Of a stretch of 41,146 nucleotides of DNA, positions 1-6,500 are shown piece by piece. Source of the stretch: Clostridiales bacterium (lineage in GTDB: Bacteria > Bacillota > Clostridia > Christensenellales > Aristaeellaceae); NCBI GenBank assembly GCA_015056175.1, contig SVGT01000018.1, positions 1 through 41,146 on the forward strand, written 5' to 3'. The notes under the pieces were generated by a model. That model worked only from the letters and a program-made list of their open reading frames with translations. It was not told the origin of the DNA and searched no databases. The position numbers were made by a program, and so were the translations under genes. How positions within the stretch are numbered: position 1 is the stretch's first letter; the number at the start of each line of letters is the position of its first letter.

Positions 1-1
1 C

Positions 2-1156
2 AGGCAGCTGCTCGCACCCTTTGATGCCGATATGGCGGCTTTCATCCACGCAGAAATGCGCAAACACGGCGTGAAGCTGGCTTTGGGGCGCATGGTGAAA
101 GGTTTTGAGGAAAAGGAAGGCGGCGTAGAGGTGCTTTTGGAAAATGCTGCGCCTCTTCACACGGATTTGGTGGTGCTTGCCATCGGCGTTACGCCTGAAT
201 CATCGCTGGCAAAGGACGCAGGGCTTGCCCTCGGTCTCAGGGGCAGCATTCTGGTCAATGACCGGATGGAGACCTCCGTCCCGGATATCTACGCCGTGGG
301 CGACGCGGTACAGGTGAAGAACTATGTTACCGGCGAGGACGCGCTCATTGCGCTGGCAGGCCCCGCAAACAAGCAGGGCCGAATCGCAGCGGATAATATC
401 TGCGGAGGCGACAGCCGGTATCAGGGCGGTCTGGGAAGTTCTGTGATTAAAGTGTTTGATATGACCGCTGCGATCACCGGCATGAACGAAACCAATGCCC
501 GCAGTTCCGGTCTGGATGCGGAAGCTGTGATCCTTTCGCCCATGAGCCATGCGGGCTACTATCCGGGCGGCAGGGTGATGACGATGAAGGTGGTCTTTGA
601 AAAGGGAACTTATCGCCTGCTCGGCGCACAGATCGTGGGATATGAAGGCGTAGACAAGCGCATCGACGTGCTGGCCACCGCTATTTATGCAGGGATGAAG
701 GCTACCCAGCTGAAGGATCTGGATCTGGCTTATGCGCCGCCCTATTCTTCCGCCAAGGATCCCGTAAACATGGCAGGCTTTATGATTGACAACATTGCCA
801 GGGGAACGCTCAGGCAGTGGCGGCTGGAGGATGAGGCAACGCTGCCCCGCGACGGCAGCGTTACGCTGCTGGATACCAGAACCGAAGGCGAATACGCCCG
901 GGGGCATATTGAAGGCTTCAGAAACATCCCCGTTGACGAACTGCGCGATCGGCTGGATGAGGTCGAAAAAGGCAAGCCGGTTTATGTTATCTGTCAGAGC
1001 GGCCTGAGAAGCTACATTGCCAGCCGTATTCTGGAGGGAAACGGCTATGAAGCCTATAATTTCGCTGGAGGGTTCCGGTTTTACGACGCGGTCATGAATG
1101 ATCGCGCGCTGATTGAAACGGCTTATGCCTGCGGGATGGATAAAAGTGACGTATAA
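2..1156 (+). CDS. CoA-disulfide reductase-like flavoprotein with C-terminal rhodanese domain (5' truncated by window)
   Basis: This is an FAD- and NAD(P)H-dependent pyridine nucleotide-disulfide oxidoreductase of the CoA-disulfide reductase type, thought to reduce CoA disulfide or persulfides in the cytoplasm. The frame is open from the window edge, so the N-terminal FAD site and catalytic Cys lie outside it. About 384 residues are visible. The FAD-contacting YAVGDAV motif is near residue 100, followed by a dimerisation domain with the family-typical YAPPYSSAKDPVN segment. A rhodanese domain occupies roughly the last 100 residues, with active-site loop CQSGLRSY. Fusion of this reductase to a rhodanese is a known architecture linked to sulfane-sulfur handling. 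The gene ends just before a strong hairpin. The family call is secure; the exact substrate (CoA-disulfide, CoA-persulfide or NADH oxidation) is inference. Confidence 0.9.
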   Translation, partial: RQLLAPFDADMAAFIHAEMRKHGVKLALGRMVKGFEEKEGGVEVLLENAAPLHTDLVVLAIGVTPESSLAKDAGLALGLRGSILVNDRMETSVPDIYAVGDAVQVKNYVTGEDALIALAGPANKQGRIAADNICGGDSRYQGGLGSSVIKVFDMTAAITGMNETNARSSGLDAEAVILSPMSHAGYYPGGRVMTMKVVFEKGTYRLLGAQIVGYEGVDKRIDVLATAIYAGMKATQLKDLDLAYAPPYSSAKDPVNMAGFMIDNIARGTLRQWRLEDEATLPRDGSVTLLDTRTEGEYARGHIEGFRNIPVDELRDRLDEVEKGKPVYVICQSGLRSYIASRILEGNGYEAYNFAGGFRFYDAVMNDRALIETAYACGMDKSDV

Positions 1157-1162
1157 AAACAG

Positions 1163-1200
1163 AGAATGTCCGCCATGTGTTTTGCACCGGCGGACATTCT
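1163..1200 (+). terminator. Hairpin terminator after the rhodanese-fused reductase
   Basis: A perfect 12-bp stem (AGAATGTCCGCC paired with GGCGGACATTCT) encloses a 14-nt loop and starts 6 nt after the stop codon. The following T-tract is short (TGTT), so termination may be partial. Confidence 0.7.
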
Positions 1201-1206
1201 TGTTAT

Positions 1207-1398
1207 CTGCACAAAGCTGCAAAGAAAGCCTTTGATGAGCTGGGTCTGAAGAAGCTGCCCACGATCAAAACCTTGCGGACTGAGTATGCTGCGCTCCTTG
1301 CGGAAAAGAAACAGACCTGTGCTGAAGATCGTCAGGCGCGGGATGAAATGCAGCATCTGCTGAAGGCAAAGGCTCATGTGGAAATGCTGTTGGCCTAT
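1207..1398 (+). pseudogene. Relaxase/mobilization protein remnant (C-terminal fragment)
   Basis: About 63 codons encode a lysine- and glutamate-rich helical segment beginning LHKAAKKAFDELGLKKLP and continuing through EYAALLAEKK to LLKAKAHVEMLL. From memory of the family, this matches the extreme C-terminus of relaxase/mobilization nucleases carried by Firmicutes integrative and mobilizable elements. The relaxase catalytic domain is absent. There is no plausible start or ribosome binding site, because the frame opens inside the preceding terminator hairpin. After the fragment the frame runs on antisense to other genes. I read it as the decayed end of an excised or deleted integrative element. 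No transfer genes, integrase or repeats remain nearby. Confidence 0.65.
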
Positions 1399-1455
1399 AG
1401 ACCCTTTCTCTCACTCAACGCAAACAGTTCTTTCGCAATACTGCCGGTAACATGG

Positions 1456-1656
1456 TTAACAAAGGCACATCCTTGCATCCGCCACAAGGACGTGCCTTTG
1501 TTCTCCCAAATTGCATGTCATTTTCTGGTCGCGAACGAAAATCTTTTCTACGGTATGACCGGCATCCTGTGCGCCGCGCATGAATTCATCGCAGAGAATA
1601 TCGGAGTTTCCGCCTTTTCTCGGGCTGCCGGAAAGAATCAGGATCTTCTTGCTCAT
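1456..1656 (-). pseudogene. Truncated NADPH-dependent FMN reductase / flavodoxin-family protein
   Basis: The 66-residue product starts with the canonical FMN-phosphate loop, ILILSGSPRKGGNS, and continues through a normal first beta-alpha-beta unit for about 45 residues. It then changes abruptly to an unrelated tail ending at a stop inside a hairpin. Family members are about 180 residues and usually carry Cys residues or a flavin-contact loop after this point, so roughly two thirds is missing. The start lies 15 nt downstream of the aldo/keto reductase stop on the same strand, so this was probably the third gene of that redox operon. The junction sits beside the relaxase remnant, suggesting that insertion or deletion of a mobile element destroyed it. 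Confidence 0.7.
1458..1502. terminator. Long inverted repeat closing the truncated flavoprotein
   Basis: The 18-bp arms (AACAAAGGCACATCCTTG and CAAGGACGTGCCTTTGTT) have one mismatch that can form a G-U pair, around a 9-nt loop. It covers the stop codon of the truncated flavoprotein. It could terminate transcription from either side, or be a remnant of the lost mobile element end. Confidence 0.5.
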
Positions 1657-1671
1657 AATCGTATTCCTCCA

Positions 1672-2514
1672 TTACTTGCCGAAGGATGCGAAGCGCTCCA
1701 CCTGCGCCGGATCGTAGTGGGAAAAGAACAGCGTCTTTTCAGTATCCAGTGCAGCGATGGACTGCATATCGGCCTCATCCAGCGTGAAGTCGAACACATT
1801 GAAGTTTTCTTCCATGCGCTCCTTGTGCGTGGACTTCGGGATGACCACCACGTCGGACTGCATCAGATAGCGAAGCGCGATCTGCGCGGCGGTCTTGACG
1901 TGCTTTTCAGCGATCGAGATCAATGTCTCGTTGGAGAACATGCCGTTCTTGCCTTCGGCGAAGGGCGCCCATGCCATGTGCTGCGCACCGTACTTGAGCA
2001 GATATTCATGAGCGGTCCTCTGCTGATGGAACACATGGGTTTCGATCTGATTGACGGCAGGCTTTACTTCCACAAAGCTGGTCAGATCAATAAAGCGGTC
2101 GGGATAGAAATTGCTCACGCCGATGGCGCGGAGCTTGCCGGCCTTATAGGCTTCTTCCATGGCGCGGTAGGTGCCGTAGTAATCGCCGAAGGGCTGATGA
2201 ATAAGCATCAGGTCGATGTAGTCGGTCTTCAGCTTGCGCAGAGATTCCTCGATGGAGGCCTTCGCCTTCTCATAGCCGTTGTTGCTGATCCAGATCTTGG
2301 TGGTGATGAACAGCTCTTCACGGGGCAGACCGCAGTTCACGATAGCATTGCCTACGCCTTCCTCGTTGCCGTAGGCCTGCGCAGTGTCGATCAGGCGATA
2401 TCCTGCATTGATGGCATCGAGCACGCAGCGTTCGGTCTCATCATTGCGGATCATGAATACGCCAAAGCCCAGCTTGGGCATCTTTACGCCATTGCTCAGG
2501 GTTACAAATTCCAT
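1672..2514 (-). CDS. Aldo/keto reductase (AKR5-like)
   Basis: This is an NADPH-dependent reductase of aldehydes and ketones with a cytoplasmic (beta/alpha)8 barrel, resembling 2,5-diketo-D-gluconate reductase-type enzymes. The 280-residue product has the N-terminal signature GVKMPKLGFGVF. The catalytic tetrad is visible: Asp and Tyr in IDTAQAYGNE, Lys in ITTKIW and His in LMLIHQPFGDYYGT. The cofactor-binding IPKSTHKERMEENF lies near the C-terminus. The ATG at 2514 is chosen because GAGGAGG sits 6 nt upstream; two earlier in-frame ATGs fall in or next to that site. The start is 11 nt downstream of the flavin reductase stop, so the two are co-transcribed and probably translationally coupled. 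The physiological substrate is unknown. Confidence 0.93.
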   Translation of the reverse strand: MEFVTLSNGVKMPKLGFGVFMIRNDETERCVLDAINAGYRLIDTAQAYGNEEGVGNAIVNCGLPREELFITTKIWISNNGYEKAKASIEESLRKLKTDYIDLMLIHQPFGDYYGTYRAMEEAYKAGKLRAIGVSNFYPDRFIDLTSFVEVKPAVNQIETHVFHQQRTAHEYLLKYGAQHMAWAPFAEGKNGMFSNETLISIAEKHVKTAAQIALRYLMQSDVVVIPKSTHKERMEENFNVFDFTLDEADMQSIAALDTEKTLFFSHYDPAQVERFASFGK

Positions 2515-2525
2515 ATCCATCCTCC

Positions 2526-3053
2526 TCATTTGTCAATCGTTCCGAAAACGTCTTCGATCTCGCCCATGAAGATGTAATGCAGATCGCCGTCGCGGTAGAG
2601 TGTGTCGCGCACGAACTCAGGCAGTTCATCCTTGCCTATCTGATGAGTATAAATCTTTTTGCACACGAAGGTCAGGGTTGCCTCCTCAAAGCCCACAGCG
2701 TTGTCCAGCATCTTCGGCGTAAGAGTGGTTTTGCTGATCTTGTCGGGCTCGTTGTGACCGGAGTGCATGCCCAGATAGCCCAGATCCTGTCGCTTTTCCT
2801 CCGGGAAGAAGCACACGGTGAAGCGTTCGCCTTCCAGCAAAATATCGCTTGTGCGACGGCTCTCGCGCAGGAAAACGGTGATAATCTGCTTGCCCTTCAT
2901 CGGCGGGCCCCAGATGGTGCCCATGGTGCCCCAGCCGATGGTCATGGTGTTGTATTCCGCAGGCGTTCCGGCAGTACACAGCGCCCACTGGTTGTTGAAC
3001 ATGGAAAACACGTCATATTTTGCTGCTGCAAAGTTATCGATATTGATATTCAT
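2526..3053 (-). CDS. Flavin reductase-like (FMN-binding split-barrel) protein
   Basis: The 175-residue protein of the flavin reductase-like domain family probably binds FMN in a split-barrel fold. Features of the family include the N-terminal WALCTAGTPAEYNTMTIGWG segment, which contacts flavin, and the central FTVCFFPEEKRQDLGYLG stretch. The start at 3053 (MNINIDNF) is preferred because GGAGG lies 7 nt upstream; the ATG two codons earlier is only 1 nt from it. It is the first gene of a redox operon (flavin reductase, aldo/keto reductase, broken FMN reductase) divergent from a MerR regulator. Such MerR-controlled pairs usually answer electrophile, aldehyde or oxidative stress; that role is inferred from context. 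Confidence 0.88.
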   Translation of the reverse strand: MNINIDNFAAAKYDVFSMFNNQWALCTAGTPAEYNTMTIGWGTMGTIWGPPMKGKQIITVFLRESRRTSDILLEGERFTVCFFPEEKRQDLGYLGMHSGHNEPDKISKTTLTPKMLDNAVGFEEATLTFVCKKIYTHQIGKDELPEFVRDTLYRDGDLHYIFMGEIEDVFGTIDK

Positions 3054-3103
3054 CGTCATTCCTCCATTCAGAATCGGACTTGTACTAAGTGTTTCTGTAT
3101 GCT

Positions 3104-3134
3104 ACAATACCAGTGTAACACCCGGTTGTTACAA
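3104..3134 (-). promoter_or_regulatory. MerR-type promoter for the flavin reductase/aldo-keto reductase operon
   Basis: On the minus strand, TTGTAA (3129-3134) and TATTGT (3104-3109) are separated by 19 bp, the over-long spacer typical of MerR-activated promoters. The spacer region carries the dyad GTAACA-N6-TGTTAC, where a MerR dimer would sit to untwist the DNA. The position, 50-80 bp upstream of the flavin reductase start, fits. Confidence 0.75.
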
Positions 3135-3138
3135 CCGG
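3122..3138. promoter_or_regulatory. 17-bp palindrome in the merR-flavin reductase intergenic region
   Basis: CCGGTTGT-T-ACAACCGG is a perfect 8-1-8 inverted repeat. It overlaps the -35 side of the MerR-type promoter and is about 35-50 bp upstream of the merR start, so it may be a second operator or part of an extended one. Confidence 0.5.
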
Positions 3139-3171
3139 TCAAGAGCAAATTGCAATCCGAAGGAGATTTTT

Positions 3172-3564
3172 ATGTATACAATGAAAGAAGTCTGCCGCGA
3201 AACCGATATGACCTATGAAGCGCTGAAATTCTACTGCAATGAAGGCCTCGTCCCCAACGTAAAGCGTGATGCCAACAATCACCGGGTGTTCGATGATCGC
3301 GACGTCGCGTGGATCAAGAGCCTGACCTGCCTGAAAAACTGCGGAATGAGCATACAGGAGATGAAAGTATATATCGGTCTTTGTCTGCAGGGAGAGCCCT
3401 CTATTCCCGAAAGAAAGGTGATCCTCACCCAGAAGCGGGAAGATCTTCTGAGGAAGATGGCGCAGCTGCAGGCAAGCATTGACTATATCGACTGGAAACA
3501 GGGATTCTATGATGATGTGCTGTCCGGAAAAATCGAGTATTACAGTAATCTGATTTCAAAATGA
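3172..3564 (+). CDS. MerR family transcriptional regulator
   Basis: The 130-residue regulator has an N-terminal winged helix-turn-helix (residues 1-70, starting MYTMKEVCRETDMTYEALKF, with the NHRVFDDRDV wing). A C-terminal dimerisation coiled coil follows at about residues 80-115. There are no clustered Cys residues of the metal-sensing kind, so it resembles the small-molecule- or redox-responsive MerR regulators usually paired with aldo/keto reductases. The start at 3172 has AAGGAG 7 nt upstream; a longer open frame starting at 2818 runs antisense into the flavin reductase and is not credible. The gene is divergent from the redox operon it most likely controls. Confidence 0.92.
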   Translation: MYTMKEVCRETDMTYEALKFYCNEGLVPNVKRDANNHRVFDDRDVAWIKSLTCLKNCGMSIQEMKVYIGLCLQGEPSIPERKVILTQKREDLLRKMAQLQASIDYIDWKQGFYDDVLSGKIEYYSNLISK

Positions 3565-3639
3565 AAAAGCGATTGATTCTTACAAGAAGAGTCATAGGCA
3601 AGATGACAACAACACATTCCACATACTTTGGCAAAAAAC

Positions 3640-3699
3640 AAAAACCGCCAAGGGGGTGATTTCAGAGAAATTCTGAAGCTACCGGCCTGGGCGGTTTTT
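3640..3699 (+). terminator. Branched hairpin terminator after merR
   Basis: AAAAACCGCC pairs with GGCGGTTTTT, giving a U-rich end. Inside is a second small hairpin (TTCAGA / TCTGAA). The 60-nt size and internal stem are larger than a minimal terminator. Confidence 0.6.
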
Positions 3700-3793
3700 C
3701 TGCATCCAAAGCAGCCGAAGAAAACAATTTCGCGAAACTATCTGAGAAAGTGCTGGCACCAAGGGTTTTCGGACTAGGGGGTAAAAAGAAAAT

Positions 3794-3822
3794 CACTCAG
3801 CCTTTGTATCAAAAGCTGAGTG
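3794..3822 (-). terminator. Terminator of the tRNA-Arg transcript
   Basis: On the minus strand, CACTCAGC and GCTGAGTG form an 8-bp stem with a 13-nt loop, followed by ATTTTCTTTTT. It starts 7 nt after the encoded CCA end of the tRNA. Confidence 0.75.
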
Positions 3823-3828
3823 AAGATG

Positions 3829-3905
3829 TGGCACACCCGGCGGGATTCGAACCCACGGCCTTCCGCTTAGGAGGCGGACGCTCTATCCTGCTGAGCTACG
3901 GGTGC
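3829..3905 (-). tRNA. tRNA-Arg (anticodon CCT)
   Basis: The 77-nt minus-strand sequence folds as a cloverleaf. The acceptor is GCACCCG/CGGGTGT and the D-arm is GCTC...GAGC. The anticodon stem TCCGC/GCGGA encloses the loop CTCCTAA, giving anticodon CCT, which reads AGG. The T-arm is GTGGG-TTCGAAT-CCCGC. The 3' CCA is encoded after discriminator G. Position 1-72 is a G-U wobble, which is slightly unusual. A good promoter lies 25-55 bp upstream and a terminator directly downstream, so it is a single-gene transcript. Confidence 0.95.
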
Positions 3906-3929
3906 AAGGGCTGTTTTCACAGCCTTGTT

Positions 3930-3958
3930 ATCATAGCACAAACGGGCGCAAATCGCAA
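3930..3958 (-). promoter_or_regulatory. Promoter of tRNA-Arg
   Basis: On the minus strand, TTGCGA (3953-3958) and TATGAT (3930-3935) are separated by 17 bp. A small leader hairpin (GGCTGT gaaa ACAGCC) lies between the promoter and the tRNA 5' end. Confidence 0.65.
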
Positions 3959-3986
3959 GGGTTTCTTTTGCGCGGGGTGAACGGGT

Positions 3987-5354
3987 TTAGCCCTGGGCTG
4001 CTGCGGACTGCTGTCTTCCCAGGTTGGAGCGGCGGTAATACAGCGCCAGCAGGATACTGCACACCACCCAGCCCATGGGGTAGGCAAGGCCGATCATCAC
4101 AAAAGAATGGCCCAGAAGCTTGGCCACAAACAGATAGGCCTGGCGGAATGCCACAAAGGAGAAGAGCAGGATGAACATGGGGGCGCGGGCATTGCCTGTG
4201 CCGCGCAGTGCGCCTGCAAAGATCTGGTTGAAGCAGATGGTGAAGCAGAAGGGGGAAATCAGCAGGATGAACTTCTGGCCGTAATCCAACACCTCCTGAT
4301 CGGCGGAAAAGAGGGAGAGCAGAGGACGGGCCAGCACCATGATCAGAGCGCTTACGGCCACGGTGACGGAGATGGACAGCGTCAGCGCGGTCTTTACGCC
4401 CTTACGGGCGCGGGTAAGCTGCTTTGCGCCGTAATTCTGCCCCACAAAGGTGGTGCTGCCCATGGCGATGGCCTGTACCGGCAGCATGGCGAAGGCGTCC
4501 ACCTTGTTGTAGCCGGACCAGCCGGCCATGCAGGAGGAGCCGAAATGGTTGATATAGCCCTGTACGAATACATTGGAAAAGGACGTAACGGCCTGCTGGA
4601 TGCCGGAGGGCAGACCCACGTTCAGGATGCTGAGCACCGTTTCCTTGTTAAGGCACAGCCTGTTCCAGCGGATGCCGTAGGCGGCCTGATCGCGGGTGAG
4701 GAGCGCAAGCACCAGGAGCGCAGAAAGCCCCTGGGACAAAATGGTGGCATAGGCCACGCCTGCAACGCCCATGTTGAAGGTGACTACAAAGATCAGATCA
4801 CCGGCGATATTGACCAGCGCGGAAAAAATGAGGATGTACAAAGGACGGCGGCTGTCGCCCACGGCGCGCATGATGCCCGAACCCATGTTGTAGAGCATCA
4901 AGCCGGAAATGCCGGAAAAATAGATGGTCAGGTATTGATGGGAAGATGCAAATACGTCGTCCGGGGTGGACATAAACTTCAGCATGGGCGTGACCAGGCA
5001 AAGGCCGATCACCGTAAACAGGGCGCACAAAATCAGCGCGATGGTCAGCGTGGTATGCACGGCGGTATGCAGCCTGCGGTTGTCATGTGCGCCGTAGTGC
5101 TGGGAAATAATGACGCCTGCGCCGTTAAAAAGACCGGCGCTGAAGCCCACCAGCATGTTGAGAATGCTGCCGGTGCTGCCCACTGCAGCCAGCGCTTCCT
5201 TTCCCACAAACCGGCCTACCACGATGGTATCCACCGTGTTGTACAGTTGCTGGAACAAAAGGCCCAGCATCATCGGCACGGCAAAGCCGATCAGATGACC
5301 CAGGATGGAGCCCTGCGTCATATCCGCATCCTTGCCGCGAAACAAACGAGCCAT
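3987..5354 (-). CDS. MATE family efflux transporter
   Basis: The 455-residue inner-membrane protein has 12 predicted transmembrane segments in two homologous halves, typical of MATE drug/Na+ or H+ antiporters. The N-terminal signature GSILGHLIGFAVPMMLGLLF and the QLYNTVDTIVVGRFVG motif are diagnostic. The matching second half begins near residue 225 with LPSGIQQAVTSFSNVFVQGY. The start at 5354 has GGAGGG 9 nt upstream. It is a single gene on its strand, with no substrate-specific regulator beside it. The substrate cannot be told from sequence. No terminator is visible between its stop and the tRNA-Arg promoter. Confidence 0.95.
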   Translation of the reverse strand: MARLFRGKDADMTQGSILGHLIGFAVPMMLGLLFQQLYNTVDTIVVGRFVGKEALAAVGSTGSILNMLVGFSAGLFNGAGVIISQHYGAHDNRRLHTAVHTTLTIALILCALFTVIGLCLVTPMLKFMSTPDDVFASSHQYLTIYFSGISGLMLYNMGSGIMRAVGDSRRPLYILIFSALVNIAGDLIFVVTFNMGVAGVAYATILSQGLSALLVLALLTRDQAAYGIRWNRLCLNKETVLSILNVGLPSGIQQAVTSFSNVFVQGYINHFGSSCMAGWSGYNKVDAFAMLPVQAIAMGSTTFVGQNYGAKQLTRARKGVKTALTLSISVTVAVSALIMVLARPLLSLFSADQEVLDYGQKFILLISPFCFTICFNQIFAGALRGTGNARAPMFILLFSFVAFRQAYLFVAKLLGHSFVMIGLAYPMGWVVCSILLALYYRRSNLGRQQSAAAQG

Positions 5355-5452
5355 GAGGTTATTCCCTCCTTCTTTAGCGTGTTAAACTATCATATCATAT
5401 CGCGCAGCATCCGTCAAAGGCGGGGGAGAATTTGTCCGAATTGGGTAAAATA

Positions 5453-5481
5453 TTGACGAATCAACAGATTCCCGATATAAT
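5453..5481 (+). promoter_or_regulatory. Sigma-70 type promoter for the E2-like gene
   Basis: TTGACG (5453-5458), a 17-bp spacer and a perfect TATAAT (5476-5481), 43 bp before the start codon. AGAGGGGG precedes the ATG. Confidence 0.8.
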
Positions 5482-5523
5482 AAACGTATCGCATGCTGAC
5501 AACACGCAGAGGGGGATACATCC

Positions 5524-6447
5524 ATGTTTGGAAAACGTGCGGACGGAAAAAGGATTCGGAATATTGACCCTATTGTATCGCTGACGCCCTATCTGATGCC
5601 TATGCGCTGCGATGCGCAGGTCATGATGGATTTTAAGGTGGATTTTGAAAAGCTGACCCGCTATATCGCAGCCAAGCGCGAAGAAGGGTATCAGATCACG
5701 TTTCTGGAGATCCTGATTGCCGCCTTTGTGCATACTGTGGCGGAGATCCCGGAGGCTAACCGCTTTATCGTCAACAAGCAGCTTTACGCCCGTAAGGATC
5801 TGACCGTGGCCTTTACCGTGCTCAAGGAAGGCAGCTCCGGCGTAAACGTGGAGGAAAACACCGTCAAGTGCAAATTCTTGGCTACGGATACCATTTTCGA
5901 CGTGACGGATCGCGTCAAGAAAGCGGTAGAGCAGAGCAAGAAGGAAGAAGCGGACAACGCCACCATGAAGATTGCCAAGGTGCTTGCCAATCCGCTGCTT
6001 GCCAATCCGCTGGTGGCGCTGGTCCGCTTCCTGGACCGCGTGGGGCTCCTGCCCGGCGCCATTGTGGACGCCAGTCCCTTCCATACCAGTGTGTTTATGA
6101 CCAATATGGCGTCCATCGGCATGCCGGCTGTGAAGCACCATATCTATAATTTCGGCACCACCTCCATGTTCTTCTCCATCGGCATGGTGGAGCGCACCAC
6201 GGGCGTGGGGCCGGACGGCAAGGCGGTGCGCAAGCGCATGCTGCCTCTGGGCGTGGTGGCGGATGAGCGTATCTGCGCGGGCGCCGTGTATGCGCGTCTT
6301 GTGGACGGCATTATCAAGGGGCTCAACGATCCTTCGATTCTGGAAAAGCCTGCGGAAAATATCCGCTATGAGGAAGTGACCGCCTATCGCCTGGACAAGG
6401 CGGAGGAAAAGCGCCTGCAGGAAGCACAGAAGCACATTACCGCCTGA
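5524..6447 (+). CDS. 2-oxoacid dehydrogenase E2 / CAT-fold protein lacking the catalytic HxxxDG
   Basis: The 307-residue stand-alone protein matches the catalytic domain of dihydrolipoamide acyltransferases and chloramphenicol acetyltransferase. Matching elements are an N-terminal MDFKVDFEKLTRYIAAKREE helix, a central SPFHTSVFMTNMASIGM strand pair, NFGTTSMFFSIGMVE, and a C-terminal segment aligned with the active site. No lipoyl or E1-binding domain is present, and no dehydrogenase genes are nearby. The active-site HxxxDG of the family reads ERICAG here: catalytic His becomes Glu and Asp becomes Ala. It is therefore probably not an acyltransferase of the usual mechanism. It has its own strong promoter and terminator, so it is expressed alone. 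Function is unknown. Confidence 0.75.
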   Translation: MFGKRADGKRIRNIDPIVSLTPYLMPMRCDAQVMMDFKVDFEKLTRYIAAKREEGYQITFLEILIAAFVHTVAEIPEANRFIVNKQLYARKDLTVAFTVLKEGSSGVNVEENTVKCKFLATDTIFDVTDRVKKAVEQSKKEEADNATMKIAKVLANPLLANPLVALVRFLDRVGLLPGAIVDASPFHTSVFMTNMASIGMPAVKHHIYNFGTTSMFFSIGMVERTTGVGPDGKAVRKRMLPLGVVADERICAGAVYARLVDGIIKGLNDPSILEKPAENIRYEEVTAYRLDKAEEKRLQEAQKHITA

Positions 6448-6460
6448 TGAAAACAACAAA

Positions 6461-6487
6461 AGACCGACGCGTTGGCGCCGGTCTTTT
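6461..6487. terminator. Bidirectional terminator between convergent genes
   Basis: AGACCGACGC and GCGCCGGTCT pair around GTTG with one mismatch. A T-run follows on the plus strand and an A-run precedes it, serving both the E2-like gene and the DUF4097 gene. Confidence 0.7.
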
Positions 6488-6500
6488 TTGATGCGCGTTT

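Noticed and set aside
1177-2577. Long plus-strand frame continuing from the relaxase fragment
   Set aside because: Only the first part resembles a relaxase; the rest is antisense to the flavoprotein and aldo/keto reductase genes.
3561-3659. 32-codon frame overlapping the merR stop by ATGA
   Set aside because: It has no own ribosome binding site, a basic random composition and ends inside the terminator; no evidence that it is translated.
3700-3910. tRNA-Arg as an integration site for a mobile element
   Set aside because: I looked for a duplicated tRNA 3' end or an integrase nearby and found neither; the relaxase scar is 2 kb away and not flanked by a repeat of the tRNA.
4107-5456. 449-codon open frame antisense to the MATE gene
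   Set aside because: It is the complement of a real GC-rich gene, low-complexity His/Gly/Gln-rich, with no domain or ribosome binding site.
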